From contig SVQI01000013.1 of NCBI GenBank assembly GCA_015065455.1, forward strand, positions 1 through 46,835: a stretch of DNA of 46,835 bases. The letters run 5' to 3'. Position numbers and translations under genes: made by a program. The notes under the pieces were generated by a model, which was not told the origin of the DNA, made no database searches, and saw only the letters and a program-made list of their open reading frames with translations. Of the stretch, positions 18,928 through 27,813 are shown piece after piece. The stretch is from Oscillospiraceae bacterium. Its GTDB lineage: Bacteria; Bacillota; Clostridia; Oscillospirales; CAG-272. Position 1 is the stretch's first letter; each line of letters begins with the position of its first letter.

Positions 18928-18966
18928 GCGCTCGATAAAGTAAAGTTTATCGAGCGCTGTTTTTTT
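18928..18966 (+). terminator. Terminator of the metal efflux operon
   Basis: A 12-bp perfect stem GCGCTCGATAAA/TTTATCGAGCGC followed by TGTTTTTTT. It lies between convergent genes. Confidence 0.93.
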
Positions 18967-19682
18967 CAATTATTTCTGTTATTCTTTTTAATTCTTCTGA
19001 TATCAAAAAGCATTTTTATTGCATCACGTATCATTCGCACCTTGGATTCACTGTTGTCGTTATTTATGATTTTTACAGGCATTTCGCAAATTTTGTAGCC
19101 CTTGGCCTGAGATTTCATCAATGCCTCTAAATCAAATGCGAAACTGTCTATCTGACACTCGGAAAATACGTCGTGTCCCGCCTCTTTTTTAAAGCATTTA
19201 AATCCGCACTGCGAATCTGATAGTTTAAATCCGGAAGCTAATGAAATAATCCTGAAGTACACCTTAGACATTATTTTTCTTGTAAAAGTATACCCCTCGT
19301 AGCTTTCCGAATCAATATTCCTTGAGCCGATGACAACGTCGCATTCACATTCTTCAAACACGTCAATCGCCCTCTTTATCACCTCAGTACCGTAAGCAAG
19401 ATCACAGTCGGTAAATACCACGTAATCTCCCGTCGACGCTAAAACGCCGCATCTCACAGCACTTCCCTTACCTTTGTTTACATCGTAACCGATAGCTTTT
19501 ATTTTCGGATTATTTCGGCTGATCTCATCTAAAATTTTCGGTGTTGAATCCACACTTCCGTCATTAGAAAAAATTATCTCATAATCCTCGACAATCGTTT
19601 TTAAAAACGAATCAAGTACTTCCGACGTCTCTTTTATTCTTTTTTCTTCGTTGTAAACAGGTATAACAACGGAAAGCTTCAT
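18966..19682 (-). CDS. Glycosyltransferase family 2 (dolichyl-phosphate-glucosyltransferase-like)
   Basis: About 238 residues. A GT-A fold starts MKLSVVIPVYNEEKRIKET, with the nucleotide-sugar region SNDGSVDST, the acidic motif FTDCDLAYG (DxD-like) and IGSRN, SQCGFKCFK motifs typical of the Alg5/DPG-synthase-like branch. No C-terminal membrane helices are seen, so it is probably a peripheral enzyme that uses a lipid-phosphate acceptor; the sugar and acceptor are not known. I chose the ATG at 19682 because AAGGA precedes it; the longer open frame runs into the sortase gene. It follows the sortase closely and is probably co-transcribed with it. Confidence 0.85.
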   Translation of the reverse strand: MKLSVVIPVYNEEKRIKETSEVLDSFLKTIVEDYEIIFSNDGSVDSTPKILDEISRNNPKIKAIGYDVNKGKGSAVRCGVLASTGDYVVFTDCDLAYGTEVIKRAIDVFEECECDVVIGSRNIDSESYEGYTFTRKIMSKVYFRIISLASGFKLSDSQCGFKCFKKEAGHDVFSECQIDSFAFDLEALMKSQAKGYKICEMPVKIINNDNSESKVRMIRDAIKMLFDIRRIKKNNRNN

Positions 19683-19702
19683 ATTTTTATTTCCTTTTTC
19701 TT

Positions 19703-20797
19703 TTACTTTTCGACAGAAACCAGTCTCGCGTGAAGTGAATATCTTTCCGTAACGTAAGCTCCCGTACACGTCGAAAGGGTCAGTATTCTTGTCCCTGACA
19801 TAAAGTCTTCGCCGTCTATATGATGAAGAGAATTACTCTCTATCTCGTTACACCAATCCACAAACGAGTCTTCCGAGGTAAACAAAAGCTGTGTATAGTT
19901 ATATCCCGCATGGGTCTGATATACCGAGAAAATTTCGTACTTGTATATTCCGTCAACGGTGTATATCGTGATATATCTGTTGGCTTCAAAAAATGACTTG
20001 TCAAGAAATTTCTTTACTTGACTGAACATCTGTCCGATAAACGACGAGTTATGTCCGTACAAAACCAGATTAGCATTATCAAGCATAGCATCCTTGCACG
20101 CATAATCGGCAAAGATCGCTCCGTGAACGTTAAACTCTTTTGTTGCAGTATGGTCAAGATAGAATTGGTTATCATTTCCCTTTACACAAGCATAGCTGAT
20201 GTTTGTTCCGTCAACCTGTATCCAACCAAATATCTCGGAATTCTTTTCTTTCAGCTCAAGCAAATTCTGTTTGTATTGTTCGATAAGCGGATTATTTGTG
20301 TCCTTCACAGTGTAGTCCTTGTTGTACATTGAACCTCTGTCCCCGAAAAATTCAGGTGTAGGAGTGTCTATCAAAGCCGGCTTAAGAAATGACATAAGAT
20401 CCGTTCTGTCAACGTCAGAGAAAAATTCTTCTGTAAGCTGTGAGTTTATCTTATCTGAAGTATATCCGTCAACCAACGTTGATATTATCATATACAAAGA
20501 AATGACAAATATCCCTAAAAATAATGCGATCAGAAATATTCTGAGCCCTGAAGTCAGTTCAATTTTTTTTCTTTTCTTTTTCTTTTTTTGAGGAGCAGAC
20601 GGGTCAGACTGCACCCCTATTTCATCCAAAGAAGAGAGGAAAGCGTCAACAGACGTCAATTCTTCCACGTTTTGATTTTCCGACTTTGTTTCATCGGAAA
20701 CGCATTCCGAAAAATCGGATTCTATTCTGTTTTCCGCATCCGTCTTTTCTTCAACGCCGTCAGTATCGAAAGATTTGTTTTCGCTTTCGTTGCTCAT
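19703..20797 (-). CDS. Class B sortase
   Basis: 364 residues. A long acidic cytoplasmic tail (about 1-68) and a KKKKKRKK patch (71-78) precede one membrane helix (about 84-108). The extracellular sortase domain has catalytic His249 (YGHNS), Cys344 (TLSTCTG) and Arg352 (TERYS), the class B arrangement. Sortases cut a sorting signal and join surface proteins to peptidoglycan or pilin. No substrate with a sorting signal is seen in this window. It lies 46 bp after gpmI and 20 bp before the glycosyltransferase. The 70-residue charged cytoplasmic tail is longer than in the best-known SrtB proteins. Confidence 0.92.
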   Translation of the reverse strand: MSNESENKSFDTDGVEEKTDAENRIESDFSECVSDETKSENQNVEELTSVDAFLSSLDEIGVQSDPSAPQKKKKKRKKIELTSGLRIFLIALFLGIFVISLYMIISTLVDGYTSDKINSQLTEEFFSDVDRTDLMSFLKPALIDTPTPEFFGDRGSMYNKDYTVKDTNNPLIEQYKQNLLELKEKNSEIFGWIQVDGTNISYACVKGNDNQFYLDHTATKEFNVHGAIFADYACKDAMLDNANLVLYGHNSSFIGQMFSQVKKFLDKSFFEANRYITIYTVDGIYKYEIFSVYQTHAGYNYTQLLFTSEDSFVDWCNEIESNSLHHIDGEDFMSGTRILTLSTCTGAYVTERYSLHARLVSVEK

Positions 20798-20843
20798 ACT
20801 CTCTTCCTTTCTTTTATTTTTTTGTTCTTTTGCTAATGTTTAA

Positions 20844-22490
20844 TTACTTAAGTTCGATTACAGATTCGTCCCAAGCCTCAGGCTTTTCATACCCGAGAAG
20901 ATTTACAACAGTAGCCGCAACATTGGAAAGACCGAATTTACCTTCCTTTACAGTGTAAGCATTAGCATAGTTGTTATCATAAATAATCATCGGAACAGGA
21001 TTAAGCGTATGGCTTGTCTTTGACTTCAAAGAACCGTCTTTGTTTGTCTTAGCATTTCCTGCCTTATCCATCTCATACATTTCATCTGAGTTTCCGTGGT
21101 CAGCTGTAATGATTGCAGTACCGCCAACACTGTCAAGAACAGTAAGAATACGCTTAATGCAAAGATCGAGCGCTTCAAGGCTTATCTTTGTTGCGTGGAA
21201 GTTACCTGTGTGACCTACCATATCTCCGTTGGGAAAGTTAACTCTGAGAACCTTGTATTTTTTGCTTTCAAGCGCTTCAATAAGTCTATCTGTGATTTCA
21301 GCACACTTCATCCAGGGGCGCTGTTCAAAAGGAACTACGTCAGAGGGAATCTCAACGTACGTTTCAAGATCTTCGTCAAACTTACCGCTCTTGTTTCCGT
21401 TCCAGAAATACGTAACGTGTCCGTACTTCTGAGTTTCGGAAAGTGCAAACTGAGATATACCTGTGTTTGCAAGATATTCACCCATTGTCTGTGTGATTTC
21501 GGGCGGATTAACAAGATATCTTGAAGGTATATGAAGGTCGCCGTCATATTCAAGCATACCTGCATACATAACATCGGGTACGCGTACTCTGTCAAACTTG
21601 TTGAATACTTTATCGTCAAATGCCTTTGAAATTTCAATAGAACGGTCGCCTCTGAAGTTGAAGAAAATTACACTATCCTTATCTTCAATAGTGCCTACGG
21701 GCTTACCGTTTTCTGCAATTACAAAGGGAGGAAGATCTTGGTCAATTACGCCTGTTTCCTGTCTGTACGTGTTTATAGCCTCGGCTGCTGATTCAAAGTA
21801 TCTGCCTTCGCCGAGAACGTGAGTTTTCCATCCTTCTTCAACCATAGCCCAGTTTGCTTCGTATCTGTCCATGGTAATCTTCATTCTGCCGCCGCCGGAT
21901 GCAATCTTGATATCGAAAGAATCAGAACGCAAGCCTGCGATAAATGTTTCAAAAGGTTCAACATATTCAAGAGCAGAAGTTTCTCCTACGTCTCTTCCGT
22001 CAAGAAGGATATGTACTCTTACCTTTGCAATTCCGATAGTCTTTGCCTGTTCGATCATTGCTTTAAGATGGTTGATATGTGAGTGAACGTTTCCGTCGGA
22101 GAAAAGTCCAAGGAAGTGCAATGTGGAATTATTGTCAATAACGTTCTTTGTAAGAGCCTGCCAAGTTTCACTTGCAAACATTTTTCCGCTTTCAATGGAT
22201 TCGGAAACCAATTTTGCGCCCTGACTGAAAACCTGTCCCGAACCGAGCGCGTTATGTCCAACCTCAGAGTTACCCATATCGTCATCACCGGGAAGACCAA
22301 CTGCTGTTCCGTGAGCCTTGAGTACGAGTGTCGGATATTCTTTCATAAGTCTGTCAAGAGTGGGTGTATAAGCCTTTGCAAAAGCGTTTCCGTCTGTGTC
22401 GGGAGCAATTCCCACACCGTCCATTACTATTTCAAGTATCGGACCTTTTACTCCCTCAAATTTTTCAGATTTCTTCAAAATATTTGCCAT
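20844..22490 (-). CDS. gpmI: 2,3-bisphosphoglycerate-independent phosphoglycerate mutase
   Basis: 548 residues. Alkaline-phosphatase-superfamily motifs are MDGVGIAP at the N terminus, DDDMGNSEVGHNALGSG with the phosphorylated Ser, LLDGRDVGE, FFNFRGDR and TADHGNSDEM with metal ligands. It interconverts 3- and 2-phosphoglycerate in glycolysis with Mn. It is somewhat longer than the classic 510-residue enzyme, with an insertion near AKTNKDGSLKSKT before the C terminus. GGAGG precedes the ATG. It has its own promoter and is followed on the same strand by the sortase and glycosyltransferase. Confidence 0.97.
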   Translation of the reverse strand: MANILKKSEKFEGVKGPILEIVMDGVGIAPDTDGNAFAKAYTPTLDRLMKEYPTLVLKAHGTAVGLPGDDDMGNSEVGHNALGSGQVFSQGAKLVSESIESGKMFASETWQALTKNVIDNNSTLHFLGLFSDGNVHSHINHLKAMIEQAKTIGIAKVRVHILLDGRDVGETSALEYVEPFETFIAGLRSDSFDIKIASGGGRMKITMDRYEANWAMVEEGWKTHVLGEGRYFESAAEAINTYRQETGVIDQDLPPFVIAENGKPVGTIEDKDSVIFFNFRGDRSIEISKAFDDKVFNKFDRVRVPDVMYAGMLEYDGDLHIPSRYLVNPPEITQTMGEYLANTGISQFALSETQKYGHVTYFWNGNKSGKFDEDLETYVEIPSDVVPFEQRPWMKCAEITDRLIEALESKKYKVLRVNFPNGDMVGHTGNFHATKISLEALDLCIKRILTVLDSVGGTAIITADHGNSDEMYEMDKAGNAKTNKDGSLKSKTSHTLNPVPMIIYDNNYANAYTVKEGKFGLSNVAATVVNLLGYEKPEAWDESVIELK

Positions 22491-22569
22491 GTCTTTATAC
22501 CTCCGCTGAATTTAATCAGTTTATTATTTTTCAATATTTGTTTTTTTATTCAAAACACCATACACAGTT

Positions 22570-22598
22570 ATTATACTACAACTGTAAAAAATAATCAA
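22570..22598 (-). promoter_or_regulatory. Promoter of gpmI
   Basis: On the minus strand, -35 TTGATT (22593-22598), 17 bases, -10 TATAAT (22570-22575), about 80 bases before the start codon. The rest of 22599-22689 is AT-rich with nothing recognised. Confidence 0.7.
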
Positions 22599-22689
22599 TC
22601 TATTTTATATTATATAATTAATTAAGTTCTATTTTTTGATTAAATTGTAAAACATAATAGAACATTATATTAAACATAAAATAAAAAAA

Positions 22690-23285
22690 TGGGGCGTCGG
22701 GGAAGGGGTTCCCCGAACCGCACAAAGTAAGGTTTGGGGGTTCTCGTGGGCGTCGCCCCCTACCAAATTAGGCAATACCACTTTTGCAAACCAAGGGGGG
22801 TACCGAGGGAGGAATTTTTTTATAAAAAACAAAAAGTATAACCAAACCTTCCATCTTTCGCAAACGATGGGGGTGCAAAGGGGGTAATCCCCCTTTGTCG
22901 TTTGCGGGGTAGGGGGTTACGGGGGTGGGGGAATCGAAACCCTCACCCCCCGTATGCCTTCTTTGGTTACTTTCTTGGCACGCAAGAAAGTAACGTAAAA
23001 AAGAAAAGACAATATTATCTGTTTGAAACGTTTGCTTTTCTCTCCCTCAGTCATTTTCTAACGAAAATGCCAGCGTCTACTGCGGTTCGGTCACGGCTCG
23101 GCTCTGACATCACACCGTGATGTCATTCACTCCCTCGCCGCCGCTTCGCTACCTCGTCAGATGGAGCCGAGAATTACGCGCTTCACGCGTAAAAAGGCAC
23201 AGAATGTCAGCTTCTTCGCTCCCGAATATATGACCAAAGGTGCTTTTTGAAAAAGCTCCTTTGGAATCCGCAAAAACTTTACAAA
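22690..23285 (+). repeat. Dispersed mosaic repeat, copy C
   Basis: About 600 bp between gpmI and a lipoprotein gene. It holds the lead-in CCTACCAAATTAGGCAATACC, two tandem G-rich hairpin units, the stem TACGGGGGTG/CACCCCCCGTA, the stem GTTACTTTCTTG/CAAGAAAGTAAC, module 1 split by a 78-bp insert (about 23075-23152), a GCGCTTC/GCG stem and a tail ending CAAAAACTTTA. The order differs from copy B: module 1 lies after, not before, the G-rich units. Short open frames here are not supported as genes. Confidence 0.85.
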
Positions 23286-23396
23286 TATAATCGTATATTT
23301 TAAATATGCTCTTATAAAAATCAGGGCGGATAAATATCCGCCCCTATATATTCGGCATTTATTATCTCTCAGGATAATAATAACACATCTATAACG

Positions 23397-23921
23397 TTAG
23401 TTTTCTGACGTTTTAAAGCTTGAAAACGTCATGTTTATTTCGTTTCCGTTAATTGACGTTTCAATTCTTATGGGCAAGGAATTTTCTGCCGAAACGTACA
23501 CTACCGTATCTATGGTTTCTTTACTAAATTTTTTGGTATTAACCTTTACGCCGTTAAACATCTCATCTTTATCCGATACAAGATTCTCTTTTGCCATACT
23601 AAAAACCTCGGTCATATCTGCAACCAGGTTTGTTCCGTTTTTTATCGGTATCTGCACGTTACCTACCGAATACACTACATTTTCTCCATTTTTCTCAATA
23701 AATACACCTTGCAAATTTTCGGGAGAAAGAAACGTAATTTTATATGTATCGGGCGCTGACTTTACAATATTTACAGAATATTTATCCGAGTTGATTTCAA
23801 GCGTTGCTTCCGCTTCAAAATTGCTGTTCTGATATTCAAGAAAAGTCTCGGGCTTACTTGAACAACCAAATAATATAATCGCCATAACCAAAATAATCGA
23901 TGCAATTATTTTTCTTTTCAT
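23397..23921 (-). CDS. Predicted lipoprotein of unknown function
   Basis: 174 residues. An N-terminal signal peptide (MKRKIIASIILVMAIILFGC) has a lipobox ending at Cys20, so the mature protein should be anchored to the outer face of the membrane. The rest is beta-rich with alternating patterns such as YKITFLSPENLQGVFIEKNGENVVYSVG, reminiscent of LolA/LppX-like folds, but I cannot assign it to a family with confidence. GGAG lies before the ATG. It stands alone between a repeat block and the divergent ACT/PFL operon. Confidence 0.8.
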   Translation of the reverse strand: MKRKIIASIILVMAIILFGCSSKPETFLEYQNSNFEAEATLEINSDKYSVNIVKSAPDTYKITFLSPENLQGVFIEKNGENVVYSVGNVQIPIKNGTNLVADMTEVFSMAKENLVSDKDEMFNGVKVNTKKFSKETIDTVVYVSAENSLPIRIETSINGNEINMTFSSFKTSEN

Positions 23922-24013
23922 AACTTACACTCCTATATTTTTATTACTGATTCATACTATTCAAATATAGCTGTAAATATTCTAAAAACATTGTAATAAT
24001 GCCCCTCTCGGTG

Positions 24014-24042
24014 TTGACAATATATCAAAAATAAGATATACT
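24014..24042 (+). promoter_or_regulatory. Promoter of the ACT/PFL operon
   Basis: -35 TTGACA (24014-24019), 17 bases, -10 TATACT (24037-24042), a near-consensus sigma-A promoter. Confidence 0.85.
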
Positions 24043-24079
24043 TAAATGTAATTATATATACAATTTTGGAGGAATAATT

Positions 24080-24349
24080 ATGCAGGCTGTAATCAGTGTA
24101 ACAGGAAAAGACAATATAGGTATTATTGCTAAGACCGCAAACATTTGCGCGGAATATAACGTAAATATTGCAGACGTTTCTCAAACGATTCTTCAGAACT
24201 ATTTTGTAATGATTATGCTTGTTGATATTGACAACATAAGCATTAACTTTAACGACTTCGTTGACATTATGTCCGACATGGGCAAGAAAAACAACCTTGA
24301 AATACATACGATGCACGAAGATATTTTTAATTCCATGCACAGAATATAA
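24080..24349 (+). CDS. ACT domain protein (UPF0237 family)
   Basis: 89 residues, a single ACT domain with the opening pattern AVISVTGKDNIGIIAKTANICAE typical of small-molecule-binding regulatory domains. It is of the UPF0237 family, which almost always sits before a PFL-family gene, as it does here (13 bp apart). It probably senses an amino acid or similar ligand and regulates or partners the downstream protein; the ligand is unknown. GGAGG lies eight bases before the ATG. Confidence 0.93.
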   Translation: MQAVISVTGKDNIGIIAKTANICAEYNVNIADVSQTILQNYFVMIMLVDIDNISINFNDFVDIMSDMGKKNNLEIHTMHEDIFNSMHRI

Positions 24350-24362
24350 CAGGTGAATAAGT

Positions 24363-25721
24363 ATGATAAATATTCAGGATATTCAAGAAACTATAAATAT
24401 GATACGCGACGAGAATCTCGATATCCGTACGGTCACTATGGGTATTTCGCTTTTCGACTGCGTAAGTGATGACGAAAACAGACTCAACGACAAGATTTAC
24501 GACAAGATTACTAAAACTGCCGAAAACCTTGTTTCAGAGGCTGAAAAAATTGAAAAACAATACGGTATTCCGATAATAAACAAGCGTGTATCTCTCACGC
24601 CTATCTCTCTTATCGGCGGCGCTATATCCCCCGACGGATACGTAAGAATAGCGCATACACTCGATAAAGCGGCAAACACGCTCGGCATTAACTTCATCGG
24701 AGGCTTTGGCGCTTTGGTGGAAAAGGGTATGACTCTCGGCTCTGCTAATCTTATTGAAGCTATTCCTCAGGCGCTTGCCGAAACAAACCTCGTTTGTTCA
24801 TCTGTAAACGTAGCCTCCACAAAGGCAGGTATAAATATGGACGCCCTTGCAAAGATGGGCGGAATAATCAAAAAGGCAGCTTACCTCACAAAAGATAAAG
24901 ATTCTATCGGTTGTGCAAAATTTGTTGTATTTGCAAACGTTCCTCAGGACAATCCCTTTATGGCTGGCGCTTTTCACGGAATAGGCGAAAACGAAAAGGT
25001 AATCAACGTCGGTGTATCAGGCCCCGGAGTTGTAGCAAGTGCCATCAAGCGCGCAGGCGATTGCAGAATCGATGAGCTTGCAGAGGTTATTAAAAAGACA
25101 GCATTCAAGATTACAAGAGTAGGTCAGCTCGTTGCTCACGAGGCATCAAGAAGACTTAACGTTCCTTTTGGTATCGTTGATTTGTCATTGGCTCCTACTC
25201 CCGCTGTCGGCGACTCTGTTGCATATATCCTCGAGGGTATGGGTCTTGAAAAGTGCGGCGCACACGGAACAACAGCAGCTCTTGCTATGCTTAACGATGC
25301 TGTTAAGAAAGGCGGCGTTATGGCTTCCTCACACGTTGGCGGTCTGTCGGGCGCATTTATTCCCGTATCGGAAGATGCAGGTATGATAAGCGCTGCGGCT
25401 TGCGGTGCTTTGACACTCGAAAAGCTTGAAGCTATGACAGCTGTTTGCTCGGTTGGTCTTGATATGATAGCAATTCCCGGAGATACTCCCGAGGAAGTTA
25501 TCTGCGGCATCATTGCTGACGAAATTTCAATCGGTGTTGCAAACACAAAAACAACTGCCGTCAGAGTTATCCCCGCGTATGGCAAGAAAGAGGGCGACAG
25601 CGTTGTATTCGGCGGTCTTCTCGGTGAAGCTCCCGTTATGCACGTCAACACAAATTCTCCCGCAAGATTTATCAATCGCGGCGGACGTGTTCCCGCACCC
25701 ATTCACAGCTTGAAGAACTAA
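24363..25721 (+). CDS. PFL family protein (UPF0210/DUF711)
   Basis: 452 residues, full length for UPF0210. It matches the family from [30 protein letters not shown] to the C-terminal [13 protein letters not shown]. The family has a fold related to pyruvate formate-lyase, but the Gly-radical signature is not evident and no reaction is established. The constant pairing with the ACT protein suggests that the two work together. A strong terminator follows. Confidence 0.95.
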   Translation: MINIQDIQETINMIRDENLDIRTVTMGISLFDCVSDDENRLNDKIYDKITKTAENLVSEAEKIEKQYGIPIINKRVSLTPISLIGGAISPDGYVRIAHTLDKAANTLGINFIGGFGALVEKGMTLGSANLIEAIPQALAETNLVCSSVNVASTKAGINMDALAKMGGIIKKAAYLTKDKDSIGCAKFVVFANVPQDNPFMAGAFHGIGENEKVINVGVSGPGVVASAIKRAGDCRIDELAEVIKKTAFKITRVGQLVAHEASRRLNVPFGIVDLSLAPTPAVGDSVAYILEGMGLEKCGAHGTTAALAMLNDAVKKGGVMASSHVGGLSGAFIPVSEDAGMISAAACGALTLEKLEAMTAVCSVGLDMIAIPGDTPEEVICGIIADEISIGVANTKTTAVRVIPAYGKKEGDSVVFGGLLGEAPVMHVNTNSPARFINRGGRVPAPIHSLKN

Positions 25722-25746
25722 GTTATTTTAATTACATAAGCAATAA

Positions 25747-25786
25747 AACTCCCGCAAACCTAATAATTGGTTTGCGGGAGTTTTTT
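25747..25786 (+). terminator. Terminator of the ACT/PFL operon
   Basis: Stem AACTCCCGCAAACC/GGTTTGCGGGAGTT followed by a T-run. It lies between convergent genes and has A-rich sequence on the other side, so it may serve both. Confidence 0.93.
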
Positions 25787-25798
25787 ATAACTTTATTT

Positions 25799-26647
25799 TT
25801 AGAATGTCATTGTATGTACTGCGTTAAAAGTCTTTCCTGCTTCAAGCTTCTGAATAGCGTATTTATTTTCAAAAATATAATCGCTGTCCACAAAATCGTG
25901 AAGTCCAAACCAAGGCTCAACGCAGAGATAAGGAGCTCCGGGAATTGTCCAAAGAACCAAATTCTGAAATCCCTTGAAGTCTATTCTTACGTTGGGTGTT
26001 CCATCGTTTTTCTTAATAGTTACAGCATCAAAATCAATGTCCTTGAAAATAAGAGCATCTATCTTAAAATAGTCATTCTTAAGGGGAAGAATATTGCTGT
26101 TTTCAATAATTCTTTCTGTTTCGTGTCTGATAATAGGACCTTCAACAACGTGAGCGTCAAGAGTTACGTTCTTATCAAATTCGATATAGTAATTCTCAAT
26201 TCCGCCCTCGCACATATAACCTTCGTGTCCGCCTACCGAGAAATACATCGTCTTATCATTTGTGTTCTTTATGATATATTCAGTGTCGATCTGTCTGCCT
26301 CTGAGTGTATATTTGATTTTAAACACAAAGTTAAAGGGGTAGTCCTTCAATGTTTCTTCTGTTTCTGTAACGGAAAACGTTACTGAAGTATCGGTCTTTT
26401 CTTCAACCTCATATTCCATAAATCTTGAAAAACCGTGGCTGAGAAGCGTGTATTCTTTGCCCTCATATATGTACTTGTTATCTCTGAGTCTTCCGCAAAT
26501 GGGAAAAAGGTGGGGAGCTCTGCCCTTCCAGAACTTTTCGTCGCCGTTCCAGATACCCTGTTTGCCCTCTTTGGTTTCAACGGATACTATTTCTCCGCCG
26601 ATTTCTTTTAATTCAACCTTGAGTTCTTCATTCTGCAAATATACCAT
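25799..26647 (-). CDS. Aldose 1-epimerase family protein (LacX-like)
   Basis: 282 residues of the galactose mutarotase-like fold. It has GIWNGDEKFWKGRAPHLFPICGRL with the sugar-contact Arg, HGFSR with the catalytic His region, GGHEGY and the acidic C-terminal WFGLHDF. It interconverts alpha and beta anomers of a sugar in the cytoplasm; the closest named relatives are LacX-type proteins, whose substrate is uncertain. AGAGGA precedes the ATG. It appears to be a single-gene unit. Confidence 0.92.
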   Translation of the reverse strand: MVYLQNEELKVELKEIGGEIVSVETKEGKQGIWNGDEKFWKGRAPHLFPICGRLRDNKYIYEGKEYTLLSHGFSRFMEYEVEEKTDTSVTFSVTETEETLKDYPFNFVFKIKYTLRGRQIDTEYIIKNTNDKTMYFSVGGHEGYMCEGGIENYYIEFDKNVTLDAHVVEGPIIRHETERIIENSNILPLKNDYFKIDALIFKDIDFDAVTIKKNDGTPNVRIDFKGFQNLVLWTIPGAPYLCVEPWFGLHDFVDSDYIFENKYAIQKLEAGKTFNAVHTMTF

Positions 26648-26753
26648 AGCAATTATCCTCTTTTTTTATTTATAATTTACGTTATTTGTGTACTTTATTA
26701 TATCATTATTTTTAGTGTTTTGTCCATATAATTGTAAATTTTATTCTAATTTA

Positions 26754-26783
26754 TTGAAATATATTTGGCAAAGGTAGTATAAT
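26754..26783 (+). promoter_or_regulatory. Promoter of the LRR lipoprotein gene
   Basis: -35 TTGAAA (26754-26759), 18 bases, -10 TATAAT (26778-26783). Confidence 0.7.
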
Positions 26784-26823
26784 ATGTGTAATCAAAAACA
26801 AAAGAACATATAAAAGGTGCATT

Positions 26824-27741
26824 ATGAAAAAAACATTTTCCCTATTTTTATTGATTACGTTATGTACTGTCTGTATTCTTTCGTCCTGCGGAAACAAATC
26901 GGGTTTTACCTATGCCAAGGTAGAAGGCGGTATAGCAATAACGGGATATACGGGCGAAAATATGGATGTAATTATCCCCGAGGAAATTAACGGAAAACCC
27001 GTAATTGAGATTGCAAGCAAAGCTTTTGACACATCACTCATTAAAAGCATAGTAGTCCCCAAAACAGTTACAAAAATAAATTCCTACGCTTTCAGAAGAT
27101 GCCCAAATCTTACGTCGGTTGAAATTCAGGGTTCTATTACAGAAATTGCTGACGGAATGTTTAACTTTTGTCCGTTGTTAAAGGAATTTACTATTCCTGA
27201 AGGAGTAGAAAGAATCGGAAATAACGCTTTTGGAAGCTCTGCAATTACGTCGATAACACTTCCCGATTCGGTAAAAACAATTGACGATTACGCTTTCTAT
27301 GGTTGCAAATCGCTGACGTCATTCAAAGCAGGCAAAAATCTTGAAATCATAGGAAATAACTCTTTTGCAGGATGCATAGCCTTGAAGGACATATCATTAT
27401 CCCAAAATATAAAACAAATCGGAGAATATGCATTTTCCTACTGTACAGCTATTGAAAGTATTGAGTTCCCCGAATCTGTAAAGAAGCTGTCTATGGGAGT
27501 TCTTTCTGGAACAAATATAACTGAGATGTACGTTTCAAGCGGAGTAACTACCATTGATGCATTCGCTTTCTCTGTCTGTGAAAAACTCGAAAAAATATAT
27601 ATTCCCGAAAGCGTAACTGAAATTAACTACGAAGCTTTTAAAGATACTAAAAAGATTACTATTTACGGAATATCCGATTCGGAAGCTGAAATCTTTGCAG
27701 ACACATACGGATTCAAATTCCAAAAATACGAGTTTAATTGA
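26824..27741 (+). CDS. Leucine-rich repeat (BspA/LRR_5-type) lipoprotein
   Basis: 305 residues. The signal peptide ends in the lipobox LSSC (Cys22). The rest is about ten tandem repeats of roughly 23 residues with the pattern I..I...AF..C..L..I.IP..V, the BspA-type leucine-rich repeat. Such proteins form an elongated surface solenoid that often binds host or neighbour-cell ligands. A membrane-anchored surface protein is the likely form. It has its own promoter and a strong terminator, so it is a single-gene unit. Confidence 0.93.
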   Translation: MKKTFSLFLLITLCTVCILSSCGNKSGFTYAKVEGGIAITGYTGENMDVIIPEEINGKPVIEIASKAFDTSLIKSIVVPKTVTKINSYAFRRCPNLTSVEIQGSITEIADGMFNFCPLLKEFTIPEGVERIGNNAFGSSAITSITLPDSVKTIDDYAFYGCKSLTSFKAGKNLEIIGNNSFAGCIALKDISLSQNIKQIGEYAFSYCTAIESIEFPESVKKLSMGVLSGTNITEMYVSSGVTTIDAFAFSVCEKLEKIYIPESVTEINYEAFKDTKKITIYGISDSEAEIFADTYGFKFQKYEFN

Positions 27742-27756
27742 ATTACAAAAACAATA

Positions 27757-27805
27757 ACACAAATACCCGTAACGGATACACGTTACGGGTATTTGTGTTT
27801 AATAT
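27757..27805. terminator. Bidirectional terminator between LRR lipoprotein and symporter genes
   Basis: An 18-bp perfect stem ACACAAATACCCGTAACG/CGTTACGGGTATTTGTGT with a six-base loop, followed by TTTAATATAATTTTT on the plus strand. It separates convergent genes. Confidence 0.9.
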
Positions 27806-27813
27806 AATTTTTA

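Noticed and set aside
22902..23120. An open frame across repeat copy C (FFGYFLGTQESN reading)
   Set aside because: It spans the GTTACTTTCTTG/CAAGAAAGTAAC palindrome and has no ribosome site. The same reading is broken in copy D.
25136..25702. A 188-codon frame opposite the PFL-family gene
   Set aside because: It mirrors the other strand's codons, rich in Pro/Ser/Ala with no domain.
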